NCBI RefSeq assembly: GCF_001457035.1
Contig: NZ_KQ758624.1
Coordinates: forward strand, 1-61,316
DNA length: 61,316 nt
Source: Fictibacillus enclensis
Lineage (GTDB): Bacteria; Bacillota; Bacilli; Bacillales; Fictibacillaceae
Direction of reading: 5' to 3'
Shown here one piece after another: positions 48,896 to 57,241 of the stretch. The notes under the pieces were generated by a model that did no database searches, had not been told where the DNA came from, and saw nothing but the letters and a program-made list of their open reading frames with translations. A program made the position numbers and the translations under genes. Position 1 is the first letter of the stretch; every line of letters starts with the position of its first letter.

Positions 48896-49930
48896 ATGAA
48901 GAAGACACTATCATTATCCTTGATGGCGCTTCTGTTCATATTCGGATTGGCAGGCTGCGGAGCAAAAAGCCAGGAAGATGTTGTAGCGTCACTGGATAAG
49001 AAAATGGAAGAAATGACGGGCTATAAAGCGGACGCCGTCATGACGCTGAATACTGGCGAAAAACCGTTACAGTATAATCTTGAAGTGTGGCACAAGAAAC
49101 CTAACTTTTACCGGGTGAACCTGAAAAACGCCAAAAAGGACCAGAGCCAGATGATCCTGAGAAACAAAGAGGGTGTATTTGTATTAACGCCTGCGCTGAA
49201 TAAAAGTTTCAGATTTCAGAGCGATTGGCCGGAAAATAATAGTCAGGTCTACTTGTTTGAGTCGCTAGCTGCCGATATTTTAAATGACACGGACCGCGGG
49301 TTTAAGGCAAAAGAAAACTCGTATGTTTTCCATACCAAAACCAACTATCAAAACAAAAACCTGTATCAGCAGGAAATTATTTTAAATAAGGACCTGGATC
49401 CGAGCTCGGTCCGGATTATGGATAAGGATGCTAAGGAACTGGTTAAACTGGAGTTCAAAAACGTCAAGTTCAATGCCAAGTTTGATAAAGGTGCCTTCGA
49501 TATGGAAACGAACATGACAGGCGCCCAGCTGGAGCTGCCGGCAATGAGCCAGGCCGGTGAGCCAAAAAAAGAAATGGAAGTGCTGTACCCGCAATATATG
49601 GGTCCTGGAAATATTGAATTGACGAATGAGAAAGAAGTCATGGCCGACGGGGAAAAACAAGTGGTCCTCGGCTACACGGATGAAAAGAAAAAATCGTTTA
49701 CATTGATTGAACGAAAAAATGTAGCGGTAGAAACAGCCGCCGCCAAGAGAGAACGATTGACGATGCCGGGTGGAGAACCGGTCGATCTCGGCTTCACGGT
49801 GGGTGCGATGAATGACAAATCAATCTCCTGGACGTATAAAGGCACTGATTTCTTTTTAGCCTCCAACTCACTGGATCAGGAAGAACTGATGGCTATCGCC
49901 CGTTCTGTTTCCGCGCAAGGGTCAAAATAA
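48896..49930 (+). CDS. ydcC: Outer-surface lipoprotein YdcC, LolA-like
   Basis: This 344-residue protein has a lipoprotein signal peptide with lipobox LAGC (Cys near residue 20). A LolA-like beta fold (about 45-210) is followed by a DUF4367 C-terminal domain (about 225-340). In B. subtilis ydcC is a sporulation-associated gene between acpS and alr. ATG 48896 follows AAGGGGAT, and an earlier in-frame start at 48815 has no signal peptide. The molecular function is not established. Confidence 0.9.
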   Translation: MKKTLSLSLMALLFIFGLAGCGAKSQEDVVASLDKKMEEMTGYKADAVMTLNTGEKPLQYNLEVWHKKPNFYRVNLKNAKKDQSQMILRNKEGVFVLTPALNKSFRFQSDWPENNSQVYLFESLAADILNDTDRGFKAKENSYVFHTKTNYQNKNLYQQEIILNKDLDPSSVRIMDKDAKELVKLEFKNVKFNAKFDKGAFDMETNMTGAQLELPAMSQAGEPKKEMEVLYPQYMGPGNIELTNEKEVMADGEKQVVLGYTDEKKKSFTLIERKNVAVETAAAKRERLTMPGGEPVDLGFTVGAMNDKSISWTYKGTDFFLASNSLDQEELMAIARSVSAQGSK

Positions 49931-49942
49931 TAAAAGAAGTGG

Positions 49943-49980
49943 CCGGCTGATTCCTTAATGGTGAATCAGCCATTTTTATT
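49943..49980 (+). terminator. Terminator after ydcC
   Basis: GGCTGATTC pairs with GAATCAGCC and is followed by ATTTTTATT. Confidence 0.85.
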
Positions 49981-50074
49981 CTATTTGCTCTTACACAATT
50001 GCCGTGGATGTTGTAGAATAACGAATAGACCAATGATTAGAATGAAATGATATAGATAGATGGGACGGATAGGT

Positions 50075-51247
50075 TTGGATACTGAAGAGTTTTATAGAGA
50101 TACCTGGGCGGAGATTGATTTATCCTGCATAGAAGAAAATATCCGCTCGTTCCGGCGCCTGCTGCCAGACACCACCGAGATTATGGCGGTAGTTAAAGCC
50201 AATGGCTATGGACATGGAGCTGTGCCGGTGGCGAAAACCGCGCTGGAGGCCGGCGCCACATATCTTGCCGTGGCGCTATTGGATGAGGCATTGTCCCTCA
50301 GACAACAAGGAATCAAGGCACCCATTCTTGTATTGGGCAGAACAAGGCCGGAAGATGCAGTTCTTGCTGCCAAGTATAATATTGCGCTCACTGTGTTTCA
50401 GGCGTCCTGGGCAAGGGAAGCTTCGGCCCACCTGCAGGATGGCCAGCCGGTAGCACTGCACCTGAAAGTGGATACCGGCATGGGGCGGATTGGAACAAGA
50501 GATAAAGAGGAAACACAGGAACTTGTCTTAACGATAGAAAAGTATCCTTCCCTCCAATTGGAAGGAGTATTTACGCACTTTGCCACAGCGGATGAACTGG
50601 AATCTCCTCTGGTGGAACAGCAATTTGAACGGTTTTCCGAAAGTCTGGCCTGGCTGAAGGAATTGGGAGCTGTGCCAAGGTACATCCATTGTGGGAACAG
50701 TGCGGCGAGTCTCCGCTTTCCAAAGCAAATCTTCAATATTGCGAGAATCGGAATCTCAATGTACGGACTGGCCCCTTCTGGCGAACTCAAGAATGTATTG
50801 CCGTTTCCGCTGAAAGAGGCGTTTACGCTAAATACACGGCTGGTTCATGTGAAAAAAGTGCAGCCGGGAGATACGGTTAGCTACGGTGCCACCTATACGG
50901 CCACAGAGGAAGAATGGATCGGCACCCTTCCAGTCGGATATGCCGACGGCTGGCAAAGGCGTTACGCGAATCAGGGCCATGCGATTGCGGGCGGAATCAA
51001 GGTTCCGTTCGTGGGCAGAATCTGCATGGATCAATGCATGGTGCGCCTGCCGTTTGAAATGAAGGTTGGTGACCTTGTCACCCTCATTGGGGAACAGGGA
51101 AGCGAAAAGATCTCCATGGATGATGTAGCACTTCAAAATGATACGATAAACTACGAAATTCCTTGTTTAATTACATCACGAGTACCCCGGATTTATAAGA
51201 AACAGGGTCGAATTTTAGAAAAAGTGAATGTAATTTTAAATTTTTAG
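50075..51247 (+). CDS. alr: Alanine racemase
   Basis: Alr interconverts L- and D-alanine with PLP, supplying D-Ala for peptidoglycan. The 390-residue protein has the PLP-lysine motif VVKANGYGHG near residue 34-43 and the catalytic tyrosine in VSYGATYTA near 265. The TTG at 50075 gives the start MDTEEFYRDTWAEI, which aligns in length with B. subtilis Alr (MSTKPFYRDTW). An in-frame ATG at 50060 would add five residues, and neither has a strong ribosome binding site. Confidence 0.93.
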   Translation: MDTEEFYRDTWAEIDLSCIEENIRSFRRLLPDTTEIMAVVKANGYGHGAVPVAKTALEAGATYLAVALLDEALSLRQQGIKAPILVLGRTRPEDAVLAAKYNIALTVFQASWAREASAHLQDGQPVALHLKVDTGMGRIGTRDKEETQELVLTIEKYPSLQLEGVFTHFATADELESPLVEQQFERFSESLAWLKELGAVPRYIHCGNSAASLRFPKQIFNIARIGISMYGLAPSGELKNVLPFPLKEAFTLNTRLVHVKKVQPGDTVSYGATYTATEEEWIGTLPVGYADGWQRRYANQGHAIAGGIKVPFVGRICMDQCMVRLPFEMKVGDLVTLIGEQGSEKISMDDVALQNDTINYEIPCLITSRVPRIYKKQGRILEKVNVILNF

Positions 51248-51391
51248 CAGAATATTAGCAGGACTATTAAAAAACATGAAGAATATTTTACTTTGAAATC
51301 GTTTTGCAAACCCTTTGGTGAAATGATAAGATTATATGTGGTTAAGAATGATCGTAGCAAATCGCAGAAGCTTTGCTCTGGAGGTGTAGGT

Positions 51392-51673
51392 GTGTCCGAA
51401 TTGGCGAACACAAAGAGGATCGTTATCAGTCTTCCTCAACAGATTATCAATGAAATTGACCGGATGATTAAGAATGAGAATTTGGACCGTAGCGAATTTA
51501 TCCATCAGGCAACCAAGATGTATATTCGCGAAAAGAAGAAACGTCACATTCGTGAATCTATGAGACAAGGTTATATGGAAATGGCGAAAATTAATTTGAA
51601 CATTGCATCAGAAGCCTTTCTTTTAGAGGAGGAAGCTGAAATTACCGTAGACCGCTTAGTTAGCGGGGTGTAG
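51392..51673 (+). CDS. ndoAI: Antitoxin EndoAI (RHH protein)
   Basis: This 93-residue ribbon-helix-helix antitoxin binds and inhibits the EndoA/MazF ribonuclease. The N-terminal strand and helices ([19 protein letters not shown] and [13 protein letters not shown]) form the DNA-binding RHH. The C-terminal tail that blocks the toxin is acidic. The GTG at 51392 follows GGAGGTGTAGGT. An upstream in-frame extension to 51293 has no ribosome binding site. The toxin gene begins 4 bp after the stop. Confidence 0.94.
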   Translation: MSELANTKRIVISLPQQIINEIDRMIKNENLDRSEFIHQATKMYIREKKKRHIRESMRQGYMEMAKINLNIASEAFLLEEEAEITVDRLVSGV

Positions 51674-51677
51674 GCCT

Positions 51678-52028
51678 TTGATCGTAAAACGCGGAGACGT
51701 TTACTTTGCAGACCTTTCCCCGGTTGTTGGATCAGAACAAGGGGGAATCAGACCTGTTCTAATTATTCAAAATGATATCGGTAACCGATTTAGTCCTACA
51801 GTTATTGTTGCAGCCATTACAGCACAAATCCAAAAGGCGAAGCTGCCGACGCATGTAGAGATCAATGCGAAAAAGTACGGATTTGAACGGGATTCCGTTA
51901 TCTTGCTGGAGCAAATTCGAACAATTGATAAACAAAGGCTAACTGACAAAATTACGCATCTGGACGATGAAATGATGCGTCGCGTTGATGAAGCGTTACA
52001 AATCAGTCTTGGTCTTATTGACTTTTAA
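51678..52028 (+). CDS. ndoA: mRNA interferase EndoA (MazF family toxin)
   Basis: The 116-residue ribonuclease cleaves mRNA at UACAU sites in B. subtilis and is nearly invariant in Bacilli. [22 protein letters not shown] and [20 protein letters not shown] hold the catalytic arginine and threonine. The start is TTG 51678. It lies between alr and the rsb operon, as in B. subtilis. Confidence 0.97.
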   Translation: MIVKRGDVYFADLSPVVGSEQGGIRPVLIIQNDIGNRFSPTVIVAAITAQIQKAKLPTHVEINAKKYGFERDSVILLEQIRTIDKQRLTDKITHLDDEMMRRVDEALQISLGLIDF

Positions 52029-52067
52029 AAACTGCCGTTTTCTTCTGGGAAAGTGGCGGTTTTTTTA
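52029..52067 (+). terminator. Terminator after ndoA
   Basis: ACTGCC pairs with GGCGGT (one wobble) around a loop of 20 nt and is followed by seven T. It would reduce read-through into the rsb operon. Confidence 0.65.
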
Positions 52068-52198
52068 ATGGAAACAACTTACAGAGAAAGTTGGAACAGG
52101 AAATCCAGTTTACAAGCGAACTATATAGCAAAAGATTGCAAGAATGAATGATAAGTGGAATAATGAAAGTAGTGTACCGACGTAAGGGGGTATAGAAT

Positions 52199-53014
52199 TT
52201 GAATGCGGCCATCATCGATATGATCCTGAATAAACGCACGGAAATAGATGGGTTGTGGTCTGACGAAATTGATGAGTACAAATCGACAACAAGCGCCATA
52301 ACACCCTATATGCGTGAACAGTTGAACAAGGAGTTTTTATCGCTCCTGTTTAGCCATATCAGCCAGGGAGATATTTCTGAGGACGGGACATTGAAACGTT
52401 TTTTCGATAAAGTTTTGCGTGCGAATATGCCGCTTGAATATTTAACACAAGGGCTGCAATCCTTTCGCCGTATAGTTTTGGAAATCATCACCGAAGAAGA
52501 TATTCAAAAAGATGCGGCGTTTGAAATATATAGGCAAGTGGACCGCTGGATGGATCCCATTCTAAATTCAGTGGTTGAAAATTCATCCCGGCTTTGGGAG
52601 CGTACCGTTTCCATTCAAAAGTCCGCGTTGCTGGAATTATCGGCACCGCTTATTCCGGTCTTTCAGCATATTAGCGTGATGCCATTGATCGGAACCATTG
52701 ATACGGAACGCGCGAAGTTAATAATGGAGAACCTTCTGGAAGGTGTTATTCAATACCGTTCACAGGTGGTTCTTATTGATATAACCGGTGTGCCCGTTGT
52801 CGATACAATGGTAGCCCACCACATCATTCAGGCGGCGGATGCCGTCCGGCTTTTGGGATCTACCTGCATTTTGGTCGGGATACGTCCTGAAATTGCGCAA
52901 ACGATTGTAAGCCTTGGGATTGACCTCAGCCTGTTCCCTACCAAAAGCACGCTGCAAAAAGGGATGGCAAAAGCTCTGGAAGTTACAAACCAACAAATTG
53001 TTAATGAAAAATAG
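52199..53014 (+). CDS. rsbRA: Stressosome co-antagonist RsbR
   Basis: RsbR and RsbS form the stressosome, which captures RsbT until stress. The 271-residue protein has a non-heme globin-like N-terminal sensor (about residues 1-130) and a C-terminal STAS domain (about 150-262). The phosphorylated threonines are in LIDITGVPVVDT and in AQTIVSLG, as in B. subtilis T171 and T205. The start is TTG 52199 behind AAGGGGG. It opens the rsbRSTUVW-sigB-rsbX order. Confidence 0.95.
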   Translation: MNAAIIDMILNKRTEIDGLWSDEIDEYKSTTSAITPYMREQLNKEFLSLLFSHISQGDISEDGTLKRFFDKVLRANMPLEYLTQGLQSFRRIVLEIITEEDIQKDAAFEIYRQVDRWMDPILNSVVENSSRLWERTVSIQKSALLELSAPLIPVFQHISVMPLIGTIDTERAKLIMENLLEGVIQYRSQVVLIDITGVPVVDTMVAHHIIQAADAVRLLGSTCILVGIRPEIAQTIVSLGIDLSLFPTKSTLQKGMAKALEVTNQQIVNEK

Positions 53015-53026
53015 GGAGTGGGGAAA

Positions 53027-53383
53027 ATGAGAATTCCTATTTTGAAGCTGCATGAGTATCTTCTTATTACCATTCAGGTAGAGCTCGATGATCAGACCGC
53101 TCTGCAGTTTCAGGAAGACCTGTTAAACAAAATACATGACACCGGTGCTAAAGGTGTAGTAATTGACCTGACCTCTGTAGACATGATTGACTCCTTCATT
53201 GCAAAAGTACTGGGAGACGTTGTCCGCATGTCAAAACTGATGGGAGCGCAAGTGGTATTGACCGGTATCCAGCCCGCAGTAGCAATTACATTGATCGACC
53301 TGGGGATTTCAATGAGAGAGGTTCCGACGGCTCTTGACCTGGAACAAGGGCTTGATAAATTGCAGCTGGAACTGGAGGGGTGA
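53027..53383 (+). CDS. rsbS: Stressosome antagonist RsbS
   Basis: This 118-residue single STAS-domain protein carries the serine phosphorylated by RsbT in [18 protein letters not shown] (near residue 57). The phrases match B. subtilis RsbS almost residue for residue. ATG 53027 sits after GGGAGTGGGG. The GTG at 53018 is within that site. It overlaps the upstream part of rsbT. Confidence 0.96.
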   Translation: MRIPILKLHEYLLITIQVELDDQTALQFQEDLLNKIHDTGAKGVVIDLTSVDMIDSFIAKVLGDVVRMSKLMGAQVVLTGIQPAVAITLIDLGISMREVPTALDLEQGLDKLQLELEG

Positions 53384-53385
53384 GC

Positions 53386-53787
53386 ATGGACATCCAATCC
53401 TGTGTAGAGGTTTGCAATGAATGGGATATCGTAAGCGCAAGGCAATTGGGAAGAAATATGGCTAAAGAACTCGGATTTGGCAACGTAGACCAGGCTCGTA
53501 TCACTACCGCCATTTCAGAGTTGGCACGTAACATTTATTTATATGCAGGAAGCGGAAAGATCTGCCTTGAGCCCGTGGAACAAATGGGAAGAAAAGGCCT
53601 CCGCATCATTGCTGTGGACAATGGCCCTGGAATCAGGGATATTCGTAAGGTAATGGAAGACGGATATACAACTTCCGGGGGACTTGGAGCCGGACTGCCG
53701 GGGGTAAAGCGTTTAATGGACGAGTTTACCATTGATTCCACGATTGACTCCGGAACTGAAATCCTTGCGACGAAGTGGCTTCGTTAG
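53386..53787 (+). CDS. rsbT: Serine/threonine kinase RsbT
   Basis: RsbT phosphorylates RsbS and RsbR and then activates RsbU. The 133-residue GHKL kinase has ISELARNIYLYA (N-box), DNGPGIRDIRKVMEDG (G1) and SGGLGAGLPGVKRLMDEF (G2). ATG 53386 has GGAGGGG about 6 nt upstream; the GTG at 53380 would be too close to it. Confidence 0.96.
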   Translation: MDIQSCVEVCNEWDIVSARQLGRNMAKELGFGNVDQARITTAISELARNIYLYAGSGKICLEPVEQMGRKGLRIIAVDNGPGIRDIRKVMEDGYTTSGGLGAGLPGVKRLMDEFTIDSTIDSGTEILATKWLR

Positions 53788-53797
53788 GAGGTATTAA

Positions 53798-54805
53798 ATG
53801 AACGACCGAGATTTCATCATAGATCGATATAAAGACTTGCTGACAACGTATCTTAATGGGAAAAACGAGACAGCCCTATACAAAGGACAGCAGTTCAGCC
53901 GAAAGCTGATTGAACAGCAGATCTCGCCTGAAGATGTGGTCAGCCATCATATAAATGTACTAAATGAGTTATTTCCTGACATGACCGAGGAAATGAAGGA
54001 CGCGTTTGATTTTCTTTTGGAGGTCATGATCGGGTACGGTTTTGCGTATCGCGAACATCAGAGTCTGAGGACCCGCCAGCGACAGTTGGAATCGGAAATT
54101 GAAGTGGCGGCAAGCATGCAGCAGACACTTTTAATCAGTGATGTGCCGACGGTGGATTCTCTTGACATTGGTGTCAAAAGCGTTCCTGCCAAGAAAATGA
54201 ACGGGGACTATTTTAATTTTGTAAAGGATGACAAGTCAATCAGCGTGGCTGTAGCGGATATTATCGGTAAGGGGATTCCTGCCGCGCTGTGCATGTCGAT
54301 GATTAAATACGCGATGGACAGTCTTCCCGAGCAAAGGATGCAGCCTAACCTTCTTCTTGAAAATCTGAATAGAGTCGTTGAACAGAACGTGCACCCGAAC
54401 ATGTTTATAACCATGCTATATGGGCTTTATGACACCGATGTCCATAAATTCTACTATGCCGGGGCCGGACACGAGCCCGGCTTTTTTTATAAAGCAGCAA
54501 CCGATGAGTTTGAGGACATGTTTGCCAAAGGCCTTGTGCTGGGTGTATCAAGAACGACGAAATACAAAGAATATGAAAAGCAGCTCGATCCTGGGGATAT
54601 GATTATTCTCCTTTCGGACGGGGTAACGGAGTGCAGGACCAGCAAAGGGTTTATTGAACGAGACGAGATTGTTGCACTCATCCGTGAAAATATGCACAAA
54701 CCGGCTCAGGAAATCGTGGATTCGGTATTTCACGAGCTCGAGCGACTTCAGGAATTTGAATTGAGAGATGACTTTACCTTGCTCATTCTAAAAAGAATGG
54801 TTTAA
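53798..54805 (+). CDS. rsbU: Phosphoserine phosphatase RsbU
   Basis: RsbU dephosphorylates RsbV once bound by RsbT. The 335-residue protein has an N-terminal helical RsbT-binding domain (about residues 1-85), a linker helix and a PPM/SpoIIE phosphatase domain (about 115-334). The metal-binding motifs are GDYFNF, VADIIGKGIPAAL and LLSDGVTEC. AGGAGG precedes the ATG. Its stop overlaps a SigB promoter. Confidence 0.96.
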   Translation: MNDRDFIIDRYKDLLTTYLNGKNETALYKGQQFSRKLIEQQISPEDVVSHHINVLNELFPDMTEEMKDAFDFLLEVMIGYGFAYREHQSLRTRQRQLESEIEVAASMQQTLLISDVPTVDSLDIGVKSVPAKKMNGDYFNFVKDDKSISVAVADIIGKGIPAALCMSMIKYAMDSLPEQRMQPNLLLENLNRVVEQNVHPNMFITMLYGLYDTDVHKFYYAGAGHEPGFFYKAATDEFEDMFAKGLVLGVSRTTKYKEYEKQLDPGDMIILLSDGVTECRTSKGFIERDEIVALIRENMHKPAQEIVDSVFHELERLQEFELRDDFTLLILKRMV

Positions 54806-54825
54806 TCTCCTTTAAGAACGGGTAA
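54800..54825 (+). promoter_or_regulatory. SigB promoter internal to the rsb operon
   Basis: GTTTAA (54800-54805) and GGGTAA (54820-54825) are 14 bp apart. This is a near-perfect SigB promoter, placed in the rsbU-rsbV gap as in B. subtilis, so rsbV-rsbW-sigB-rsbX are autoregulated. The -35 overlaps the rsbU stop. Confidence 0.85.
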
Positions 54826-54866
54826 TTAGTGTTATGGGTTTATGATAATATCCTGGGGGGAAAAAA

Positions 54867-55199
54867 ATGAATTTGCAAATTAGACACGAAGAAACGAATG
54901 GAGTTCATTATTTAACACTAGCTGGAGAAGTAGACGCGTACACCGCACCAAAACTAAAAGAGATGTTGGTTCCTCTGACCGAGGTGAAAAATACCCAGAT
55001 TGTCATTGATCTGGCTAACATTGATTATATGGATAGTACAGGGCTCGGCATTTTTGTCGGAGCATTAAAGTCCACGAAGAAAAACGACGGGACATTAAAG
55101 CTGCGCGGAATGACCGAGAGGGTTAAGCGTTTATTTGAAATTACCGGCCTGACAGAGGTAATGGACATTGACAACGAGGTAAAGGGGGAGGCCAGATGA
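54867..55199 (+). CDS. rsbV: Anti-anti-sigma factor RsbV
   Basis: This 110-residue STAS protein binds RsbW when unphosphorylated and so frees SigB. The phosphorylated serine is in DLANIDYMDSTGLGIFVGAL. GGGGGG before ATG 54867 is an unusually strong site. The stop overlaps the rsbW start by ATGA. Confidence 0.97.
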   Translation: MNLQIRHEETNGVHYLTLAGEVDAYTAPKLKEMLVPLTEVKNTQIVIDLANIDYMDSTGLGIFVGALKSTKKNDGTLKLRGMTERVKRLFEITGLTEVMDIDNEVKGEAR

Positions 55200-55681
55200 G
55201 TAATAAAGCCTCTGATTTTATCGAAATGACGGTACCCGCCAAAACCGATTATGTCGGGGTGGTGCGTCTGACGATTTCTGGTATTGCCAACAGGATGGGA
55301 TTTGCATTTGACGAAATTGAGGATATCAAAATTGCTGTCTCAGAGGCCTGTACCAATGTTGTAAATCATGCATATACGGAGCTGGAAAAAGGACAGATCC
55401 GCGTCGGATGCGGGGTGTATGATAACCGGCTCGAAATTATGGTTGTGGACCACGGCAAGAGCTTTGATTACGATGATGTAAACCAATCACTCGGACCTGT
55501 AGAAGGGAAATCCGTAGAACAATTGAACGAAGGAGGTCTGGGCCTCTTCCTAATTGAGTCATTGATGGACAAAGTGGAAATCAGCGGTGAGGCGGGTGTG
55601 ATCGTTATGATGACGAAGTATCTTCACAGAGATGAGGTGGAGGAAAATGTCGACAGGACCTCACCAGCACCTACACAATAA
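55196..55681 (+). CDS. rsbW: Anti-sigma-B factor and kinase RsbW
   Basis: RsbW holds SigB or phosphorylates RsbV. The 161-residue GHKL protein has IKIAVSEACTNVVNHAY (N-box), MVVDHGKSFDYDD (G1) and NEGGLGLFLIESLMDKV (G2). It overlaps both rsbV and sigB. Confidence 0.97.
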   Translation: MSNKASDFIEMTVPAKTDYVGVVRLTISGIANRMGFAFDEIEDIKIAVSEACTNVVNHAYTELEKGQIRVGCGVYDNRLEIMVVDHGKSFDYDDVNQSLGPVEGKSVEQLNEGGLGLFLIESLMDKVEISGEAGVIVMMTKYLHRDEVEENVDRTSPAPTQ

Positions 55682-56438
55682 AGAAGAAGTTTATAAATGG
55701 ATTCACGAGCTGCAAAACGATCCGCAAAATGAACTATTGCAAACGAAACTCGTACATCAGTACGAAGATCTCGTTCACTCACTAGCGCGAAAATTTTCCA
55801 AGGGAAAAAGCATTCATGACGATTTGGTCCAAGTGGGAATGATCGGCCTGCTCGCTGCATTGCGAAGGTACGATGCCGACTTTGGACGTTCGTTTGAATC
55901 GTTTGCGGTCCCTACCATCATAGGTGAAATTAAACGGTTTATCCGTGATAAAACGTGGAGCGTCCATGTGCCAAGACGAATTAAGGAACTTGGACCCCGC
56001 ATAAAAAAAGCTGTAGAAGATCTGACAAATGAGCTTCAGCGTTCCCCGAAAATCCAGGAAATTGCTGATTACCTGGAGGTTACGGAGGAAGAAGTTCTGG
56101 AAACGATGGAAATGGGCAAGAGTTACCAGGCCCTATCCGTAGACAGTTCCATTGAAGCCGATCAGGAAGGCAGCACAGTAACCCTGTTGGACCTCGTGGG
56201 AACACAGGATGCCGGCTATGATCAAATTGACAAGAGAATGCTTCTGCAGAAAGCATTTGCGGTTCTTTCTGAAAGAGAGCAGGAAATCCTTAAATGCACG
56301 TATTTTGAGAATTTGAGCCAGAAAGAAACAGGGGAGCGCCTGAATATCTCTCAAATGCATGTCTCACGTCTGCAGAGGAGAGCACTTGAGAAGCTTCGTG
56401 AAGCGATTCGGGTGGAACCATCGGAGGCTTTGAAATGA
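55647..56438 (+). CDS. sigB: General stress sigma factor SigB
   Basis: SigB directs the general stress regulon. The 263-residue protein has region 2 (DDLVQVGMIGLLAALRRYD and FESFAVPTIIGEIKRFIRDKTWSVHVP), region 3 and region 4 (QKETGERLNISQMHVSRLQ). ATG 55647 follows AGGTGGAGG and lies inside the rsbW end. It overlaps rsbX by 4 bp. Confidence 0.97.
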   Translation: MSTGPHQHLHNKEEVYKWIHELQNDPQNELLQTKLVHQYEDLVHSLARKFSKGKSIHDDLVQVGMIGLLAALRRYDADFGRSFESFAVPTIIGEIKRFIRDKTWSVHVPRRIKELGPRIKKAVEDLTNELQRSPKIQEIADYLEVTEEEVLETMEMGKSYQALSVDSSIEADQEGSTVTLLDLVGTQDAGYDQIDKRMLLQKAFAVLSEREQEILKCTYFENLSQKETGERLNISQMHVSRLQRRALEKLREAIRVEPSEALK

Positions 56439-57043
56439 TCCAGGATTTTTCCTATGACAAAATCGCCGTCTCTTCTTTCCAAAAGCCAAAAAACGGTAAT
56501 GAATTATGTGGAGACAGTTTTTATGTCACGGAAACCCGTGATTATTTTATTTGTGCGGTAGCTGACGGGCTGGGGAGCGGAGGTTTAGCCAGAAAAGCCT
56601 CCCAGGCGGCAGTGATCGCTGTGGAAAAGAATCATCAATTAGAAGTTGAGGAAATCATGCAGGTATGCAATGAAGAGCTAAAAGGAACCAGGGGAGCGGT
56701 GCTTTCCATTTTTAAAATTGACTTCAACCAGCGCATCGTCCGCTATGCGGGAGTGGGAAATATCCGCTTTATGATGGCGGGGGAAGACCGTAAATTAATT
56801 TACCCTCTTCCGACGGTTGGTTTTCTTTCCGGAAAGCCGCAGAAGTTCCGTGTACAGCAATTTCCGTTTGATGATCAGACCGCATTTATCATTTATTCAG
56901 ATGGAATGGAAATTCATACGCAAAGCCGTTCCATTCTAACCAATATGATATCGCCTCGGGAATCGGCTGCTTACCTCGGTAATCTTTCTCAAAAATTAAT
57001 TGATGACGCTACCTGCCTCGTAGGAAAAGTGTTGCATGCATAA
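56435..57043 (+). CDS. rsbX: Serine phosphatase RsbX
   Basis: RsbX removes phosphate from RsbS and RsbR and resets the stressosome. The 202-residue PPM-family domain has CGDSFYV, VADGLGSGGLARKA and IYSDGMEIH. It is the last gene of the operon, followed by two possible terminators. Confidence 0.95.
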   Translation: MIQDFSYDKIAVSSFQKPKNGNELCGDSFYVTETRDYFICAVADGLGSGGLARKASQAAVIAVEKNHQLEVEEIMQVCNEELKGTRGAVLSIFKIDFNQRIVRYAGVGNIRFMMAGEDRKLIYPLPTVGFLSGKPQKFRVQQFPFDDQTAFIIYSDGMEIHTQSRSILTNMISPRESAAYLGNLSQKLIDDATCLVGKVLHA

Positions 57044-57073
57044 GTACATTGGAGGCCTTTGATGGATCTCTCT

Positions 57074-57100
57074 GCCGGGTTGCCTCGGCTTTTTTTTTTT
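57074..57100 (+). terminator. Terminator of the SigB operon
   Basis: GCCGGG pairs with CTCGGC (one wobble) and is followed by a run of ten T. Confidence 0.85.
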
Positions 57101-57118
57101 GGTTTTACATCCGACCAG

Positions 57119-57146
57119 GCGCCCTTCCAGGGGTGCTTTTTTATAT
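57119..57146 (+). terminator. Second possible terminator after rsbX
   Basis: An imperfect hairpin (GCGCCC with GGGGTGC) is followed by six T. It may back up the first one. Confidence 0.5.
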
Positions 57147-57241
57147 GGAATTCATTGATCATTTTTCGTTAAAACATCGGGAAAGTGTTAAACTAAAAGG
57201 GTATACCCGTAATTTTTACGGATTCGAAAGGGGTACTTCTA

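Noticed and set aside
54836-54861. GTTTAT-N13-GGGGAA as the SigB promoter of rsbV
   Set aside because: The second element is the ribosome binding site itself, and transcription would begin at the start codon. The site at 54800-54825 is better.
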